From assembly GCF_030690045.1 (NCBI RefSeq), contig NZ_JAUYHK010000021.1, forward strand, positions 299,666 through 363,665: a DNA stretch of 64,000 nucleotides. The letters run 5' to 3'. Below the pieces are notes generated by a model. It saw only the letters and a program-made list of their open reading frames with translations, did not search any database and was not told where the DNA came from. The DNA is from Thalassospira sp. Its GTDB lineage: Bacteria; Pseudomonadota; Alphaproteobacteria; Rhodospirillales; Thalassospiraceae. Shown here in pieces: positions 26,729 through 35,042 of this stretch. Position 1 is the first letter of the stretch; every line of letters starts with the position of its first letter. Position numbers and translations under genes: made by a program.

Positions 26729-27661
26729 ATGGCGCGTCCGGGAATTCGGGAATATCTGCTTTTGCTCTTGCTTGCCGTGATGTGGGGCAGTTCCTTCAGT
26801 TTTATCAAAATCGGCGTGCATGCCTATTCGCCGCTGGTGGTGGCAAGCGGGCGATTGGCGATTGGTGCGCTGGTTTTGTGGATTTTTGTCGCACTGCGCG
26901 GTAATGGATTGCCGCGTGGCAGGCGGGCGATGGTCTCTGCTTTTGCGGTCGGATTGCTGGGCAATGCTGTGCCGTTTTTCCTGATCAGTTATGGCGAAAC
27001 CAAAATCAATGCGGGTCTGGCGGCGATTCTGATGTCGGTGGTGCCCCTGACCACGGTGGCGCTGGCGCATTTCGTCACAAATGATGAAAAACTGACGACC
27101 GGCAAGGTGGTCGGCATTATCTTGGGCACGATTGGCGTGATTGTGCTGGTCGGGCCGGAAACGCTTGGCGGGTTGGGCGGTGATCTGCCTTATCAGATGG
27201 CGGTGTTGGTGGCGGCAATTTGCTATGCGATTGCCGCCCTGATTGCCCGTAATCTTCGCGACCAGCCACGGGCCGGGTCGGCGGCAGTAATCCTGAGTTT
27301 TGCCAGTGTGATGACGATACCGTTTGCCCTGATGCTCGATCAACCATGGGTCATGCCGTGGGATGCGGGCGGGTTTTATGCCATTCTATATCTGGGACTG
27401 TTTCCGACCGGTTTGGCGATGTTTTTGATTTTGTTGCTGATTGCGCGGGCCGGGGCCAGTTTTGTCGCCTTTAACAATTATCTGGTGCCTGCGATTGGTG
27501 TGGTAACAGGCTTTGTCATTTTGGCGGAAATCCCCGCCCCGTCGAGCATCATGGCGCTGATCATTATTCTGACCGGGATCGCGGCATCGCAAATGCGCCG
27601 GAAATCGCGTCCGAAAGAGGCGAAAAATACCGTTGATATTGTTGATAAAAAACAAAAATAA
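26729..27661 (+). CDS. DMT-superfamily (EamA) exporter
   Basis: A 310-residue protein with ten membrane helices and two EamA repeats, beginning LLLLLLAVMWGSSFSFIKIG and containing ETKINAGLAAILMSVVPLTT, an RhaT/EamA-like signature. The C-terminal tail (RRKSRPKEAKNT) is basic and cytosolic. The substrate is unknown. It is one of five DMT exporters in the window and precedes gyrA by 152 bases. Confidence 0.88.
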   Translation: MARPGIREYLLLLLLAVMWGSSFSFIKIGVHAYSPLVVASGRLAIGALVLWIFVALRGNGLPRGRRAMVSAFAVGLLGNAVPFFLISYGETKINAGLAAILMSVVPLTTVALAHFVTNDEKLTTGKVVGIILGTIGVIVLVGPETLGGLGGDLPYQMAVLVAAICYAIAALIARNLRDQPRAGSAAVILSFASVMTIPFALMLDQPWVMPWDAGGFYAILYLGLFPTGLAMFLILLLIARAGASFVAFNNYLVPAIGVVTGFVILAEIPAPSSIMALIIILTGIAASQMRRKSRPKEAKNTVDIVDKKQK

Positions 27662-27813
27662 ACGATTTTGCGAATTGATGGCAACGGGGGTGTTGTCCCC
27701 TGTTGTTTGTGCCGGGCAAACCTGATACTTTCCGGCATCATAAGTCTGCGGGGCGTTCAGTTCTGCGGCCTTTCAATCATTTTTGATTAAGCGTTATAAA
27801 GAGGTCTCGGCCT

Positions 27814-30597
27814 TTGACCATCAAAGCGACCAATCCTGACAGCCGTGATGTTTTCCCGGTTTCCATTGAAGACGAAATGCGCCGCAGCTATCTTGATTAC
27901 GCGATGAGCGTGATCGTCAGCCGCGCGCTTCCTGATGTGCGTGACGGCCTGAAACCCGTGCATCGTCGTATTCTGTATTCCATGTATGAAAGTGGTTTTG
28001 AGTGGAACAAGGCCTATCGCAAATCGGCGCGTGTCGTCGGGGATGTGATGGGTAAATACCACCCGCATGGCGACAGTGCGATTTACGATGCCATGGTACG
28101 TATGGCGCAAAGTTTCTCGATGCGCCTGCCCCAGATCGACGGTCAGGGCAATTTTGGCTCGATGGATGGCGACAGGGCTGCGGCCATGCGTTACACCGAA
28201 GCCCGTCTGGCCAAGGCCGCGCATTTCCTTCTGGATGATATCGACAAGGAAACGGTCGATTTCCGCGACAACTATGACGAAACTACCCGCGAACCGGCGG
28301 TTTTGCCGGCGCGCTATCCCAATATGCTGGTCAATGGCGCGGGCGGGATCGCGGTGGGTATGGCGACCAATATTCCACCGCATAATCTGGGCGAAGTTAT
28401 TGATGGCTGTATGGCCTATGTCGATAACCCGGATATCACTATCGAAGAATTGATGGAATTTGTGCCGGGGCCTGATTTCCCGACAGGCGCGTTGATTTTG
28501 GGCCGTTCAGGCATTTTGTCTGCCTTCAGGACGGGGCGTGGATCGGTTATGATGCGCGCCAAAACCCATTTCGAGGAAGTCCGTCCAGGCCGCGAAGCCA
28601 TCATTGTGACCGAGGTTCCCTATCAGGTGAACAAGGCAGCATTGATGGAGAAAATCGCCGATCTGGTGCGCGATAAAAAGCTTGAAGGCATTTCGGATCT
28701 GCGTGACGAATCTGACCGTTCCGGTGTCCGCATGGTGATCGAACTCAAACGCGATGCCGTTGGCGATGTCGTTTTGAACCAGTTATTCCGTTTTACCGCC
28801 CTGCAAACCTCGTTCGGTGTCAATATGCTGGCGCTGAACCGGGGCAAGCCGATCCTGATGGGCCTGAAGGAAATTATTCAGGCTTTTGTGGAATTCCGCG
28901 AAGAAGTCATTACCCGACGCACCATTTATCTTTTGAAAAAGGCGCGCGAGCGTGCCCATGTTCTGGTCGGTCTGGGTATTGCGGTTGCCAATATCGACGA
29001 TGTGATCAAGCTGATCCGTAACGCCCCGGACCCGGCCGTGGCACGTGAACAATTGATGGCAACCAACTGGCCGGCGGGCGATATCATTCCGCTGATCGAA
29101 CTGATTGCCGATCCCAACCAGATCGGGTCGGATGACGGTTTTTACAAACTGTCCGAAACTCAGGCCCGTGCCATTCTGGAACTGCGCCTGCATCGCCTGA
29201 CCGGTCTGGAACGCGAAAAGATCGCGTCCGAATTGACCGAACTTGGCGAAAAGATCACAGATTTCCTTGATCTTTTGGCGTCGCGTGACCGCAAACTTGC
29301 CATCCTGAAGGACGAACTTCTGGAAATGCGTAATGAGTTTGCCAATGACCGCCGTACGGAAATCGTCGAGTCCGAATTTGAACATGACATCGAAGATCTG
29401 ATTGCCCGTGAAGAAATGGTCGTGACCGTTTCGCATGGCGGTTATATCCAGCGCGTGCCGTTATCGACCTATCGCGCCCAGCGCCGTGGTGGCAAGGGCC
29501 GTTCGGTAATGGCGACCCGCGACGAAGATTTTATTTCCAAGCTGTTTGTTGCCAATACCCATACGCCGGTGCTGTTTTTCAGTTCGCTGGGGCTGGTTTA
29601 CAAACTCAAGGTGTGGCGCTTGCCGCTGGGTTCGCCACAATCACGCGGCAAGGCTTTGGTCAATTTGTTGCCCTTGTCGGACGGTGAACACATTACTACC
29701 GTGTTGCCCTTGCCCGACGAGGAAGAATGGCCGAACCTGCATATCATGTTTGCGACTTCTACCGGCAATGTCCGGCGTAACAGTCTGGCTGATTTCGTCA
29801 ATGTGAAATCAAATGGCAAGATCGCCATGAAGCTGGAAGAAGACCGGGGCGACAAACTGATTGCGGTTCAGACCTGTACCGATGACGATGATATTTTCCT
29901 GACTACCCGTCAGGGTAAATGTATTCGTTTCCGGGTGGCCGATGTCCGCGTCTTTACCGGGCGTAATTCGATCGGTGTGCGCGGTGTGCGTCTGGCCGAT
30001 GGCGATGACGTGATTGCGATGTCGGTGATCTATGGCAACCACGCGACGATGGAAGAACGCGACGAATATCTGTCGATTGCGGGCAAGCTGCGCCGCGAGG
30101 AAATTACGTCGGATAATCTGCCGTTTGAGGTTCTGACCCCGGAGCGTTATCAGGAATTGCTGGCAGGCGATCAGCTTGTGCTGTCGGTGACTGAAAACGG
30201 GTATGGCAAACGAACCTCTGCCTATGAATACCGGGTGACCGGTCGTGGCGGGCAGGGTTTTGCCAATATCGAAATGTCGGAACGCAATGGTTTGGTCGCG
30301 GCATCTTTCGTGATCGAAGAAGGCGACGAATTGATGATGGTCACCAATGGTGGCAAGGTTATTCGCATGCCGACCCATGACATCCGCATCGCCGGACGCA
30401 AGACGCAGGGGGTGACGCTGTTCCGAACCGCCGATGATGAGAAGGTTGTGGCGGTTGAACGTCTGTCCAATCTGGGGGATGCCGGTGACGACGAAGATGG
30501 TATCGATGAGGGTGCGGAGAATGAAACGACCGTTGCCAGCGATTTGGAAACCGCCGATGATGGCAACCTGACCGAAACCGGACCCAACGGCGAATAA
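27814..30597 (+). CDS. gyrA: DNA gyrase subunit A
   Basis: A 927-residue gyrase A starting at a TTG with GAGG about ten bases upstream. The N-terminal breakage-reunion domain has [20 protein letters not shown], the quinolone-resistance region [12 protein letters not shown] with Ser88 and Asp92 (the sensitive residues equivalent to E. coli Ser83 and Asp87), and the catalytic Tyr in [10 protein letters not shown]. The C-terminal domain holds beta-pinwheel blades (for example [10 protein letters not shown] and [11 protein letters not shown]). Length exceeds E. coli GyrA (875) through an acidic tail. Gyrase introduces negative supercoils. coaD follows 11 bases later. Confidence 0.98.
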   Translation: MTIKATNPDSRDVFPVSIEDEMRRSYLDYAMSVIVSRALPDVRDGLKPVHRRILYSMYESGFEWNKAYRKSARVVGDVMGKYHPHGDSAIYDAMVRMAQSFSMRLPQIDGQGNFGSMDGDRAAAMRYTEARLAKAAHFLLDDIDKETVDFRDNYDETTREPAVLPARYPNMLVNGAGGIAVGMATNIPPHNLGEVIDGCMAYVDNPDITIEELMEFVPGPDFPTGALILGRSGILSAFRTGRGSVMMRAKTHFEEVRPGREAIIVTEVPYQVNKAALMEKIADLVRDKKLEGISDLRDESDRSGVRMVIELKRDAVGDVVLNQLFRFTALQTSFGVNMLALNRGKPILMGLKEIIQAFVEFREEVITRRTIYLLKKARERAHVLVGLGIAVANIDDVIKLIRNAPDPAVAREQLMATNWPAGDIIPLIELIADPNQIGSDDGFYKLSETQARAILELRLHRLTGLEREKIASELTELGEKITDFLDLLASRDRKLAILKDELLEMRNEFANDRRTEIVESEFEHDIEDLIAREEMVVTVSHGGYIQRVPLSTYRAQRRGGKGRSVMATRDEDFISKLFVANTHTPVLFFSSLGLVYKLKVWRLPLGSPQSRGKALVNLLPLSDGEHITTVLPLPDEEEWPNLHIMFATSTGNVRRNSLADFVNVKSNGKIAMKLEEDRGDKLIAVQTCTDDDDIFLTTRQGKCIRFRVADVRVFTGRNSIGVRGVRLADGDDVIAMSVIYGNHATMEERDEYLSIAGKLRREEITSDNLPFEVLTPERYQELLAGDQLVLSVTENGYGKRTSAYEYRVTGRGGQGFANIEMSERNGLVAASFVIEEGDELMMVTNGGKVIRMPTHDIRIAGRKTQGVTLFRTADDEKVVAVERLSNLGDAGDDEDGIDEGAENETTVASDLETADDGNLTETGPNGE

Positions 30598-30608
30598 CGG
30601 AAAGATTG

Positions 30609-31136
30609 ATGGCGGACAAGCCTGCGACTGATAACCGTGTCGGGATTTATCCCGGCACCTTTGATCCGGTGACCCAGGGCCATATGGACATCATCCGGCG
30701 GGCGACGCGTATTGTCGATCAGCTGATTGTCGGTGTGGCGGTCAATATCGGCAAAAAACCGATGTTTTCGGTCGAGGAACGATGTGAACTGGTGCGGGAA
30801 TCGCTTGACGCGGCGGGGGGCGATGTTGCCGCCCGTACCGTGGTCAAACCTTTCGGGTCGCTTCTGATGCATTTTGCACAGGAAAATGACTCGTCCATCA
30901 TCATTCGTGGTCTGCGGGCTGTGTCGGATTTTGAATATGAATTCCAGATGGCGGGCATGAATGCCCGTCTCGCACCCCGCGTTGAAACAGTGTTTCTGAT
31001 GGCGTCGGACAAACAGCAATTTGTCTCGTCGCGTTTTGTCAAGGAAATCGCCCGTCTGGGCGGTAATGTAACCGAATTTGTGCCCCCTGTTGTGTTGCAA
31101 AGCTTGCAGCGCAAACTGGCGCAAGAAAAGGAATAG
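30609..31136 (+). CDS. coaD: Phosphopantetheine adenylyltransferase
   Basis: A 175-residue CoaD with the nucleotidyltransferase motif YPGTFDPVTQGHMDIIRRA, RGLRAVSDFEYE and the C-terminal SSRFVKEIARLGG (S-S-x-x-x-K). It catalyses the fourth step of CoA synthesis, adenylating 4'-phosphopantetheine. ATG 30609 is chosen over the TTG three bases earlier. The ORF lies 11 bases after gyrA and 12 bases before the cyclophilin gene, so the three are probably one transcript. Confidence 0.97.
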   Translation: MADKPATDNRVGIYPGTFDPVTQGHMDIIRRATRIVDQLIVGVAVNIGKKPMFSVEERCELVRESLDAAGGDVAARTVVKPFGSLLMHFAQENDSSIIIRGLRAVSDFEYEFQMAGMNARLAPRVETVFLMASDKQQFVSSRFVKEIARLGGNVTEFVPPVVLQSLQRKLAQEKE

Positions 31137-31148
31137 GCGGCTTTTGCC

Positions 31149-31733
31149 ATGCGTCTGATCGGTTTTTTTGCTCTTTTTATTTTAGTTCTGGGAAGTGTGA
31201 CCATGTCCAACGGTGGAATCCGCAACGAAGCACAGGCCCAGTCCGGCCCGGTTGCGGCAGATCTTGAAAACACCCTGTATCTTGATCTGAAACAGGGGCG
31301 CGTTGTGATTGCCTTGCGTCCCGACCTTGCCCCGCGGCATGTGGAACGGATCAAGGAACTGACCCGTGCGGGGTTTTATGATGGCCTTGCGTTCCATCGT
31401 GTGATCGAGGGATTTATGGCCCAGGGTGGCGATCCCAAAGGGGATGGCACCGGTGGATCGGGCACCAAATTGCCTGCCGAATTTTCCAGTGAAAAACATG
31501 TGCGCGGTACGCTTTCGATGGCGCGGTCGCAAAATCCCGATAGTGCGGATTCCCAGTTTTTCATCGTCTTTGCCGAAGCACCGCATCTGGACGGGCAATA
31601 TACCGTCTGGGGGCAGGTGGTCGAAGGAATGGATTATGTTGATCAGATCAAAAAAGGCGCATCCTGGGCTAATGGCCGGGTGGCCGACCCTGATCAGATC
31701 ATCAAGATGCAGGTTGCCGCCGACGCCCAGTAA
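31149..31733 (+). CDS. Exported cyclophilin-type peptidyl-prolyl isomerase
   Basis: A 194-residue protein with an N-terminal signal/anchor segment (LIGFFALFILVLGSVTMS) and a cyclophilin domain: FHRVIEGFMAQGGDPKGDGT, FSSEKHVRGTLSMARSQNP and DSQFFIVFAEAPHLDGQYTV. The catalytic Arg (FHRV) and the Q-x-x-GGD stretch are kept, so it should be an active isomerase working on periplasmic proteins. It is the last gene of the gyrA-coaD run. Confidence 0.93.
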   Translation: MRLIGFFALFILVLGSVTMSNGGIRNEAQAQSGPVAADLENTLYLDLKQGRVVIALRPDLAPRHVERIKELTRAGFYDGLAFHRVIEGFMAQGGDPKGDGTGGSGTKLPAEFSSEKHVRGTLSMARSQNPDSADSQFFIVFAEAPHLDGQYTVWGQVVEGMDYVDQIKKGASWANGRVADPDQIIKMQVAADAQ

Positions 31734-31899
31734 TCCGTCGCGGACTGCTCTGATTTTACAACCGAAAGCCATCCTGATCGGGGTGGCTTTCGCATTTTTG
31801 GGTGTCTTTGTGGTGCGATGCTGCAAAAAGTAAAAAATATGAAAATGAGAGGTTGACCCACCGGACATCCCCCGTTAAAACGCCCGTCACCCAGTCGAT

Positions 31900-31975
31900 G
31901 GGCCCGTAGCTCAGTTGGTAGAGCAATTGACTTTTAATCAATGGGTCACAGGTTCGAATCCCGTCGGGCTCACCA
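31900..31975 (+). tRNA. tRNA-Lys (TTT), copy 1
   Basis: A 76-base gene with encoded CCA. The acceptor GGGCCCG pairs with CGGGCTC (one G-T), the D stem is GCTC/GAGC, the anticodon stem TTGAC/ATCAA region encloses CTTTTAA with anticodon TTT, and the T arm contains GGTTCGAATCC. An identical copy lies 224 bases downstream. Confidence 0.95.
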
Positions 31976-31977
31976 AT

Positions 31978-32015
31978 AAACCCCTGGAACCGCAAGGTTC
32001 TGGGGGTTTATTTTT
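31978..32015 (+). terminator. Terminator after tRNA-Lys copy 1
   Basis: AAACCCCTGGAACC pairs with GGTTCTGGGGGTTT around GCAA and ends in TTTATTTTT. Confidence 0.92.
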
Positions 32016-32123
32016 GCCGCAATCCCGGAAGGGTATGATTGAGGCCATTTTTGTTGGCTTGCAAGGGCAGAACAGGCTTGACCCTGCGGCGTTCCGGCGA
32101 TAAAACGCCGACACCATGAAAAT

Positions 32124-32199
32124 GGGCCCGTAGCTCAGTTGGTAGAGCAATTGACTTTTAATCAATGGGTCACAGGTTCGAATCCCGTCGGGCTCACCA
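32124..32199 (+). tRNA. tRNA-Lys (TTT), copy 2
   Basis: Identical in all 76 bases to the copy at 31900-31975, including the encoded CCA. It also carries its own terminator, with diverged hairpin bases, so the repeated unit is tRNA plus terminator. Confidence 0.95.
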
Positions 32200-32201
32200 A
32201 T

Positions 32202-32241
32202 AAACCCCTGAAGCCGCAAGGTTTCGGGGGTTTGTCTTTTT
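32202..32241 (+). terminator. Terminator after tRNA-Lys copy 2
   Basis: AAACCCCTGAAGCC pairs with GGTTTCGGGGGTTT around GCAA, followed by GTCTTTTT. Compared with copy 1 the stem carries changes on both arms (GGAACC/GGTTCT against GAAGCC/GGTTTC), so it remains paired. Confidence 0.9.
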
Positions 32242-32272
32242 CGGAACAGTTCTGCTGTATAACTGCAATGTC

Positions 32273-32297
32273 GCAAATGCAACCGAGTTGCGATTGC
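32273..32297. promoter_or_regulatory. Imperfect palindrome before exbB, candidate iron-regulator operator
   Basis: GCAAATGCAAC faces GTTGCGATTGC around CGA; nine of eleven positions are complementary. It lies about 95 bases before the exbB start, where a Fur- or Irr-type operator would be expected for an exb/ton operon. The base pattern (TGCAA/TTGCA) is reminiscent of alphaproteobacterial Fur-family sites but is not a clear match, so the regulator is inferred. Confidence 0.4.
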
Positions 32298-32389
32298 ATA
32301 TTTTGGTTCTTTCCTTTAAGAAGTGCAAATCAGTGTTAGTTGCGTTGCGGGACAGCCCGGCGCAGATCATTATTGCGATCGGAAGAACC

Positions 32390-33262
32390 ATGCCTGAAAC
32401 AATTTTGCCCTCCGCCTCTGATCTGACCAGCGGTTCGGGAACCGGTCTGGAAACTTTGGCGCAAAGTTCTGTCAATGATCCTGACATGATCCCGCTTGCC
32501 AGCGACACCCTTAATCCGGCTGCAGGTGTATTGGGGGATGGGGGAGCGAGTGTCTCTTCGGGCTGGATGCCCGATGCGATTACGACCCTGCCGCTTTATG
32601 ATCTGATCGACCGGGCCGGGATTGTCGGCTGGGTTCTGTCGGCTCTTGCCCTGATTGGTGTGATGCTGTTTTTCTACAAACTGGTCGGTTTTTTGCGACG
32701 CGGGCTTTTTGCCGATGGCTTTGTTCCTGCTTTGGAAAGCCATCTGGTCAATGACGATGCCGTGCAGGCGCAGAAATTGTTGTCGTCCCGTCGTCATCCG
32801 GCGGCACGCATTGGTTTGTTTGCGCTGTCGCTGCCGGTTGGGGATGGCGATAACCGTGAGGCCGCGTCCGATTTGATTGCCGCTCGGGCCCGCAAGGAAA
32901 TTGACGGTTTGAACGGTGGTCTGCGCATCATGTCGGCCATTGCCGTGCTCAGCCCGCTTTTGGGCCTGCTCGGGACGGTTATGGGCATGATCAATGCCTT
33001 TCAGCAGATGGAAGGTGCCGGAAGCCGCATCGATCCTTCAGTGCTGTCTGGCGGTATCTGGCTGGCGTTGCTGACGACAGCGATTGGTCTGGTGGTGGCA
33101 ATCCCGGCAACCGCCCTGCATATGTGGATGCAAAGCATGATCAACCGTGCCGCCGGGGTGATGGAAGATGTTTGTACCCTTGTAGTCAACCGTGCCGAAC
33201 TGGCGGAACAAACGGTGCCCGGTGTGGTCAATATCACCAAACTGCGACACGCAGCGGAATAA
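32390..33262 (+). CDS. exbB: ExbB/TolQ-type proton channel subunit
   Basis: A 290-residue inner-membrane protein with three membrane helices: one near residue 80 (GWVLSALALIGVMLFFYKLV) and two C-terminal (IMSAIAVLSPLLGLLGTVMG and GGIWLALLTTAIGLVVAIPA). The latter pair matches the MotA/TolQ/ExbB channel domain. The first 65 residues are Ser/Pro-rich without a signal. The start at 32390 (GGAAG seven bases upstream) is chosen over an in-frame start at 32288. It precedes two exbD genes and tonB in one operon and uses the proton-motive force to energise TonB. Confidence 0.9.
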   Translation: MPETILPSASDLTSGSGTGLETLAQSSVNDPDMIPLASDTLNPAAGVLGDGGASVSSGWMPDAITTLPLYDLIDRAGIVGWVLSALALIGVMLFFYKLVGFLRRGLFADGFVPALESHLVNDDAVQAQKLLSSRRHPAARIGLFALSLPVGDGDNREAASDLIAARARKEIDGLNGGLRIMSAIAVLSPLLGLLGTVMGMINAFQQMEGAGSRIDPSVLSGGIWLALLTTAIGLVVAIPATALHMWMQSMINRAAGVMEDVCTLVVNRAELAEQTVPGVVNITKLRHAAE

Positions 33263-33271
33263 GCAAGGCTC

Positions 33272-33661
33272 ATGCATCTTCGCCAGAAAAAGGGCGACGG
33301 CACGCCGATGATCGGCCTGACGCCGCTGATTGATGTTGTTTTCATTTTGTTGATTTTTTTCATGCTGGCGTCGAGTTTTCTGGACTGGCGCGGGTTTGAA
33401 ATGTCGGTCAGCATCCGCGATGGCAGCACGACCCGACAAAGCGATACGCGGAGCATGACAATTGAAATCGATCAGGCGGGCGGCATAACCCTGAATGGCG
33501 AGGTCATTGCGATTACGCGACTGGTGCCGATGCTGCGCGAACAGCCCGACGGGACGAAATTCTATATTCGTCCGGTGAATGGGGCGACGCTTCAGCAACT
33601 GGTCAGTGTGATGGACGCGCTGGGCCGGGGCGGTATTGTGAATGTGGATCTGATCGAATGA
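33272..33661 (+). CDS. exbD: ExbD/TolR-type subunit, first copy
   Basis: A 129-residue protein with one N-terminal membrane helix carrying the functional Asp: GLTPLIDVVFILLIFFMLAS, Asp in PLID. The periplasmic C-terminal domain (about residues 50-129) has the ExbD fold pattern with GITLNGEVIAI and LVSVMDALGRGGIVNVDLI. The stop overlaps the next exbD start by four bases (ATGA), so translation is coupled. Confidence 0.92.
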   Translation: MHLRQKKGDGTPMIGLTPLIDVVFILLIFFMLASSFLDWRGFEMSVSIRDGSTTRQSDTRSMTIEIDQAGGITLNGEVIAITRLVPMLREQPDGTKFYIRPVNGATLQQLVSVMDALGRGGIVNVDLIE

Positions 33662-34062
33662 AACGCCGTATCCAGATCGTCAATGATGATCCGCAACAGG
33701 AACCGATGTTGCCCCTGATCAATATTGTGTTCTTGCTGCTGATTTTTTTCATGATTGCGGGCAGTTTGCAAAAACTGGGGCCGTTTGATGTTGACCCGCC
33801 CGCCAGTGCGACCGCGACCGCGCAGGCACCCGATACACTGGTTATCTGGGTGGGGCAGGGCGGCGAGGTTGGCGTTGATGCGCCTCAGGGGCGTATCGAA
33901 GATGTCTCCAGCCTGCTGCCAACCGATTATGCCGGGCGACCGGTGGAAATTCGGGCGGATCGCGGGGTTGAAGGCACCCGGGTGGTCGGACTTTTAAAAC
34001 GGTTACAGGTATTGGGCGTAGACAAGGTCCAACTGATGACCGCCGTTGAACCCGAAGAATAA
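33658..34062 (+). CDS. exbD: ExbD/TolR-type subunit, second copy
   Basis: A 134-residue paralogue of the previous gene: MLPLINIVFLLLIFFMIAGS is the membrane helix, but here the critical position reads PLIN where the first copy has PLID, so the proton-carrying Asp may be absent or shifted. The periplasmic part has GRIEDVSSLLP and RADRGVEGTRVVGLLK. The start overlaps the first exbD by four bases. Two ExbD-like subunits with one ExbB and one TonB could form a heteromeric complex. Confidence 0.88.
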   Translation: MKRRIQIVNDDPQQEPMLPLINIVFLLLIFFMIAGSLQKLGPFDVDPPASATATAQAPDTLVIWVGQGGEVGVDAPQGRIEDVSSLLPTDYAGRPVEIRADRGVEGTRVVGLLKRLQVLGVDKVQLMTAVEPEE

Positions 34063-34072
34063 CGGACTAAAG

Positions 34073-34996
34073 ATGTCAAAGCGCGGAGACTTCCTGATTG
34101 CAACAGCCCTTACGGCCCTGACACTGGGCGGGGGAATTGTCTTGGCCATGCCGGAACCACAACCATCGGGTTGGGGGGGGGCAGGAGCCATGCAAAGCAT
34201 CAGCATTTCACTGGGCAGCGGTCAGGCTGTGGAAGGCGAAGCAGACGTTCAGGACGATAGTTCTGCCGCCCAGCAGGCTGACAGCAAAAAAGCGCCCGAG
34301 AATCCCGAAATACCCGAAGAAATTCAGGAAGTTCAGGAACCAGATCCCGAACCGGTCGAAGAAGTGGCCGAAGCCGAACCGGAACCTGTTGTCGAACCCG
34401 AGCCGGTTGTAGAGCCCGAGCCAGTGATCGAACCGGTTGTTGAATCAGAACCGGAGCCTGAACCGGTTACGCAATTGAGCGAAATCACCCCACCTCCGGT
34501 CAAGCCTCGCCCGCCTGTTGTCAAACCGGAGCCCCGGCTACAGGAAGTTGCCATGGCATCTCCGCAGCCGGAAAAACAGGCCCCGACCCCGTCAAAGGCC
34601 GCGCCGGAAGATTCGACGAAATCTGATGGTATATCGGGGACGACGGTCCGCAGTCAGGCAGCGAGTTCGGCAACTGGCAGTGGCGGTGGCAGCAGCATCA
34701 ACAGTGCCGCCTATGTCAATTATCAGGATTCCGTTTTGCAAACCCTGATGCAATATCGCGAATATCCGTCAATTGCCCGCCGTCGGGGGATCGAAGGTCA
34801 GAATATGGTCCGGATCACGATTGAACGTGACGGGTCGGTATCCTTGCTGGAAATCGTTGATTTCAGTGGCAACGCCATTCTGGATCGCGCAACCGAAGAA
34901 ATGATCAATCGCGTCCGACGCTTTCCACCCTTTCCCGACACGATGGAAAAAGACAGCATCACCTTGCGGGTGCCGGTGGTTTATAATTTGCGCTGA
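34073..34996 (+). CDS. tonB: TonB energy transducer
   Basis: A 307-residue protein with one N-terminal membrane helix (FLIATALTALTLGGGIVLAM). It then has a long Pro/Glu-rich periplasmic spacer (residues about 70-150, with repeated PEPVVEPEPV units) and a C-terminal TonB domain: QYREYPSIARRRGIEGQNM, VRITIERDGSVSLLEIVDFS and RFPPFPDTM. It transmits ExbB/ExbD energy to outer-membrane receptors. No TonB-dependent receptor gene is visible in the window. The start at 34073 gives MSKRGDFL; a TTG at 34046 would extend it by nine residues. Confidence 0.92.
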   Translation: MSKRGDFLIATALTALTLGGGIVLAMPEPQPSGWGGAGAMQSISISLGSGQAVEGEADVQDDSSAAQQADSKKAPENPEIPEEIQEVQEPDPEPVEEVAEAEPEPVVEPEPVVEPEPVIEPVVESEPEPEPVTQLSEITPPPVKPRPPVVKPEPRLQEVAMASPQPEKQAPTPSKAAPEDSTKSDGISGTTVRSQAASSATGSGGGSSINSAAYVNYQDSVLQTLMQYREYPSIARRRGIEGQNMVRITIERDGSVSLLEIVDFSGNAILDRATEEMINRVRRFPPFPDTMEKDSITLRVPVVYNLR

Positions 34997-35010
34997 TCCG
35001 TTGGCGGAGG

Positions 35011-35034
35011 GGGGCAGCACCATATGCTGCCCCG
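35011..35034. terminator. Weak hairpin between tonB and the chemoreceptor gene
   Basis: GGGGCAGC pairs with GCTGCCCC around a 7-base loop. No clean U-tract follows on either strand, so terminator function is uncertain. It sits between convergent genes. Confidence 0.45.
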
Positions 35035-35042
35035 ACATGCCT

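Noticed and set aside
27814-30597. Quinolone resistance mutation in gyrA
   Set aside because: Ser88 and Asp92 of the resistance region are the sensitive residues.
34333-34554. Ser/Gly-rich ORF opposite tonB
   Set aside because: It is the complement of the Pro/Glu repeats of TonB and has no own signals.
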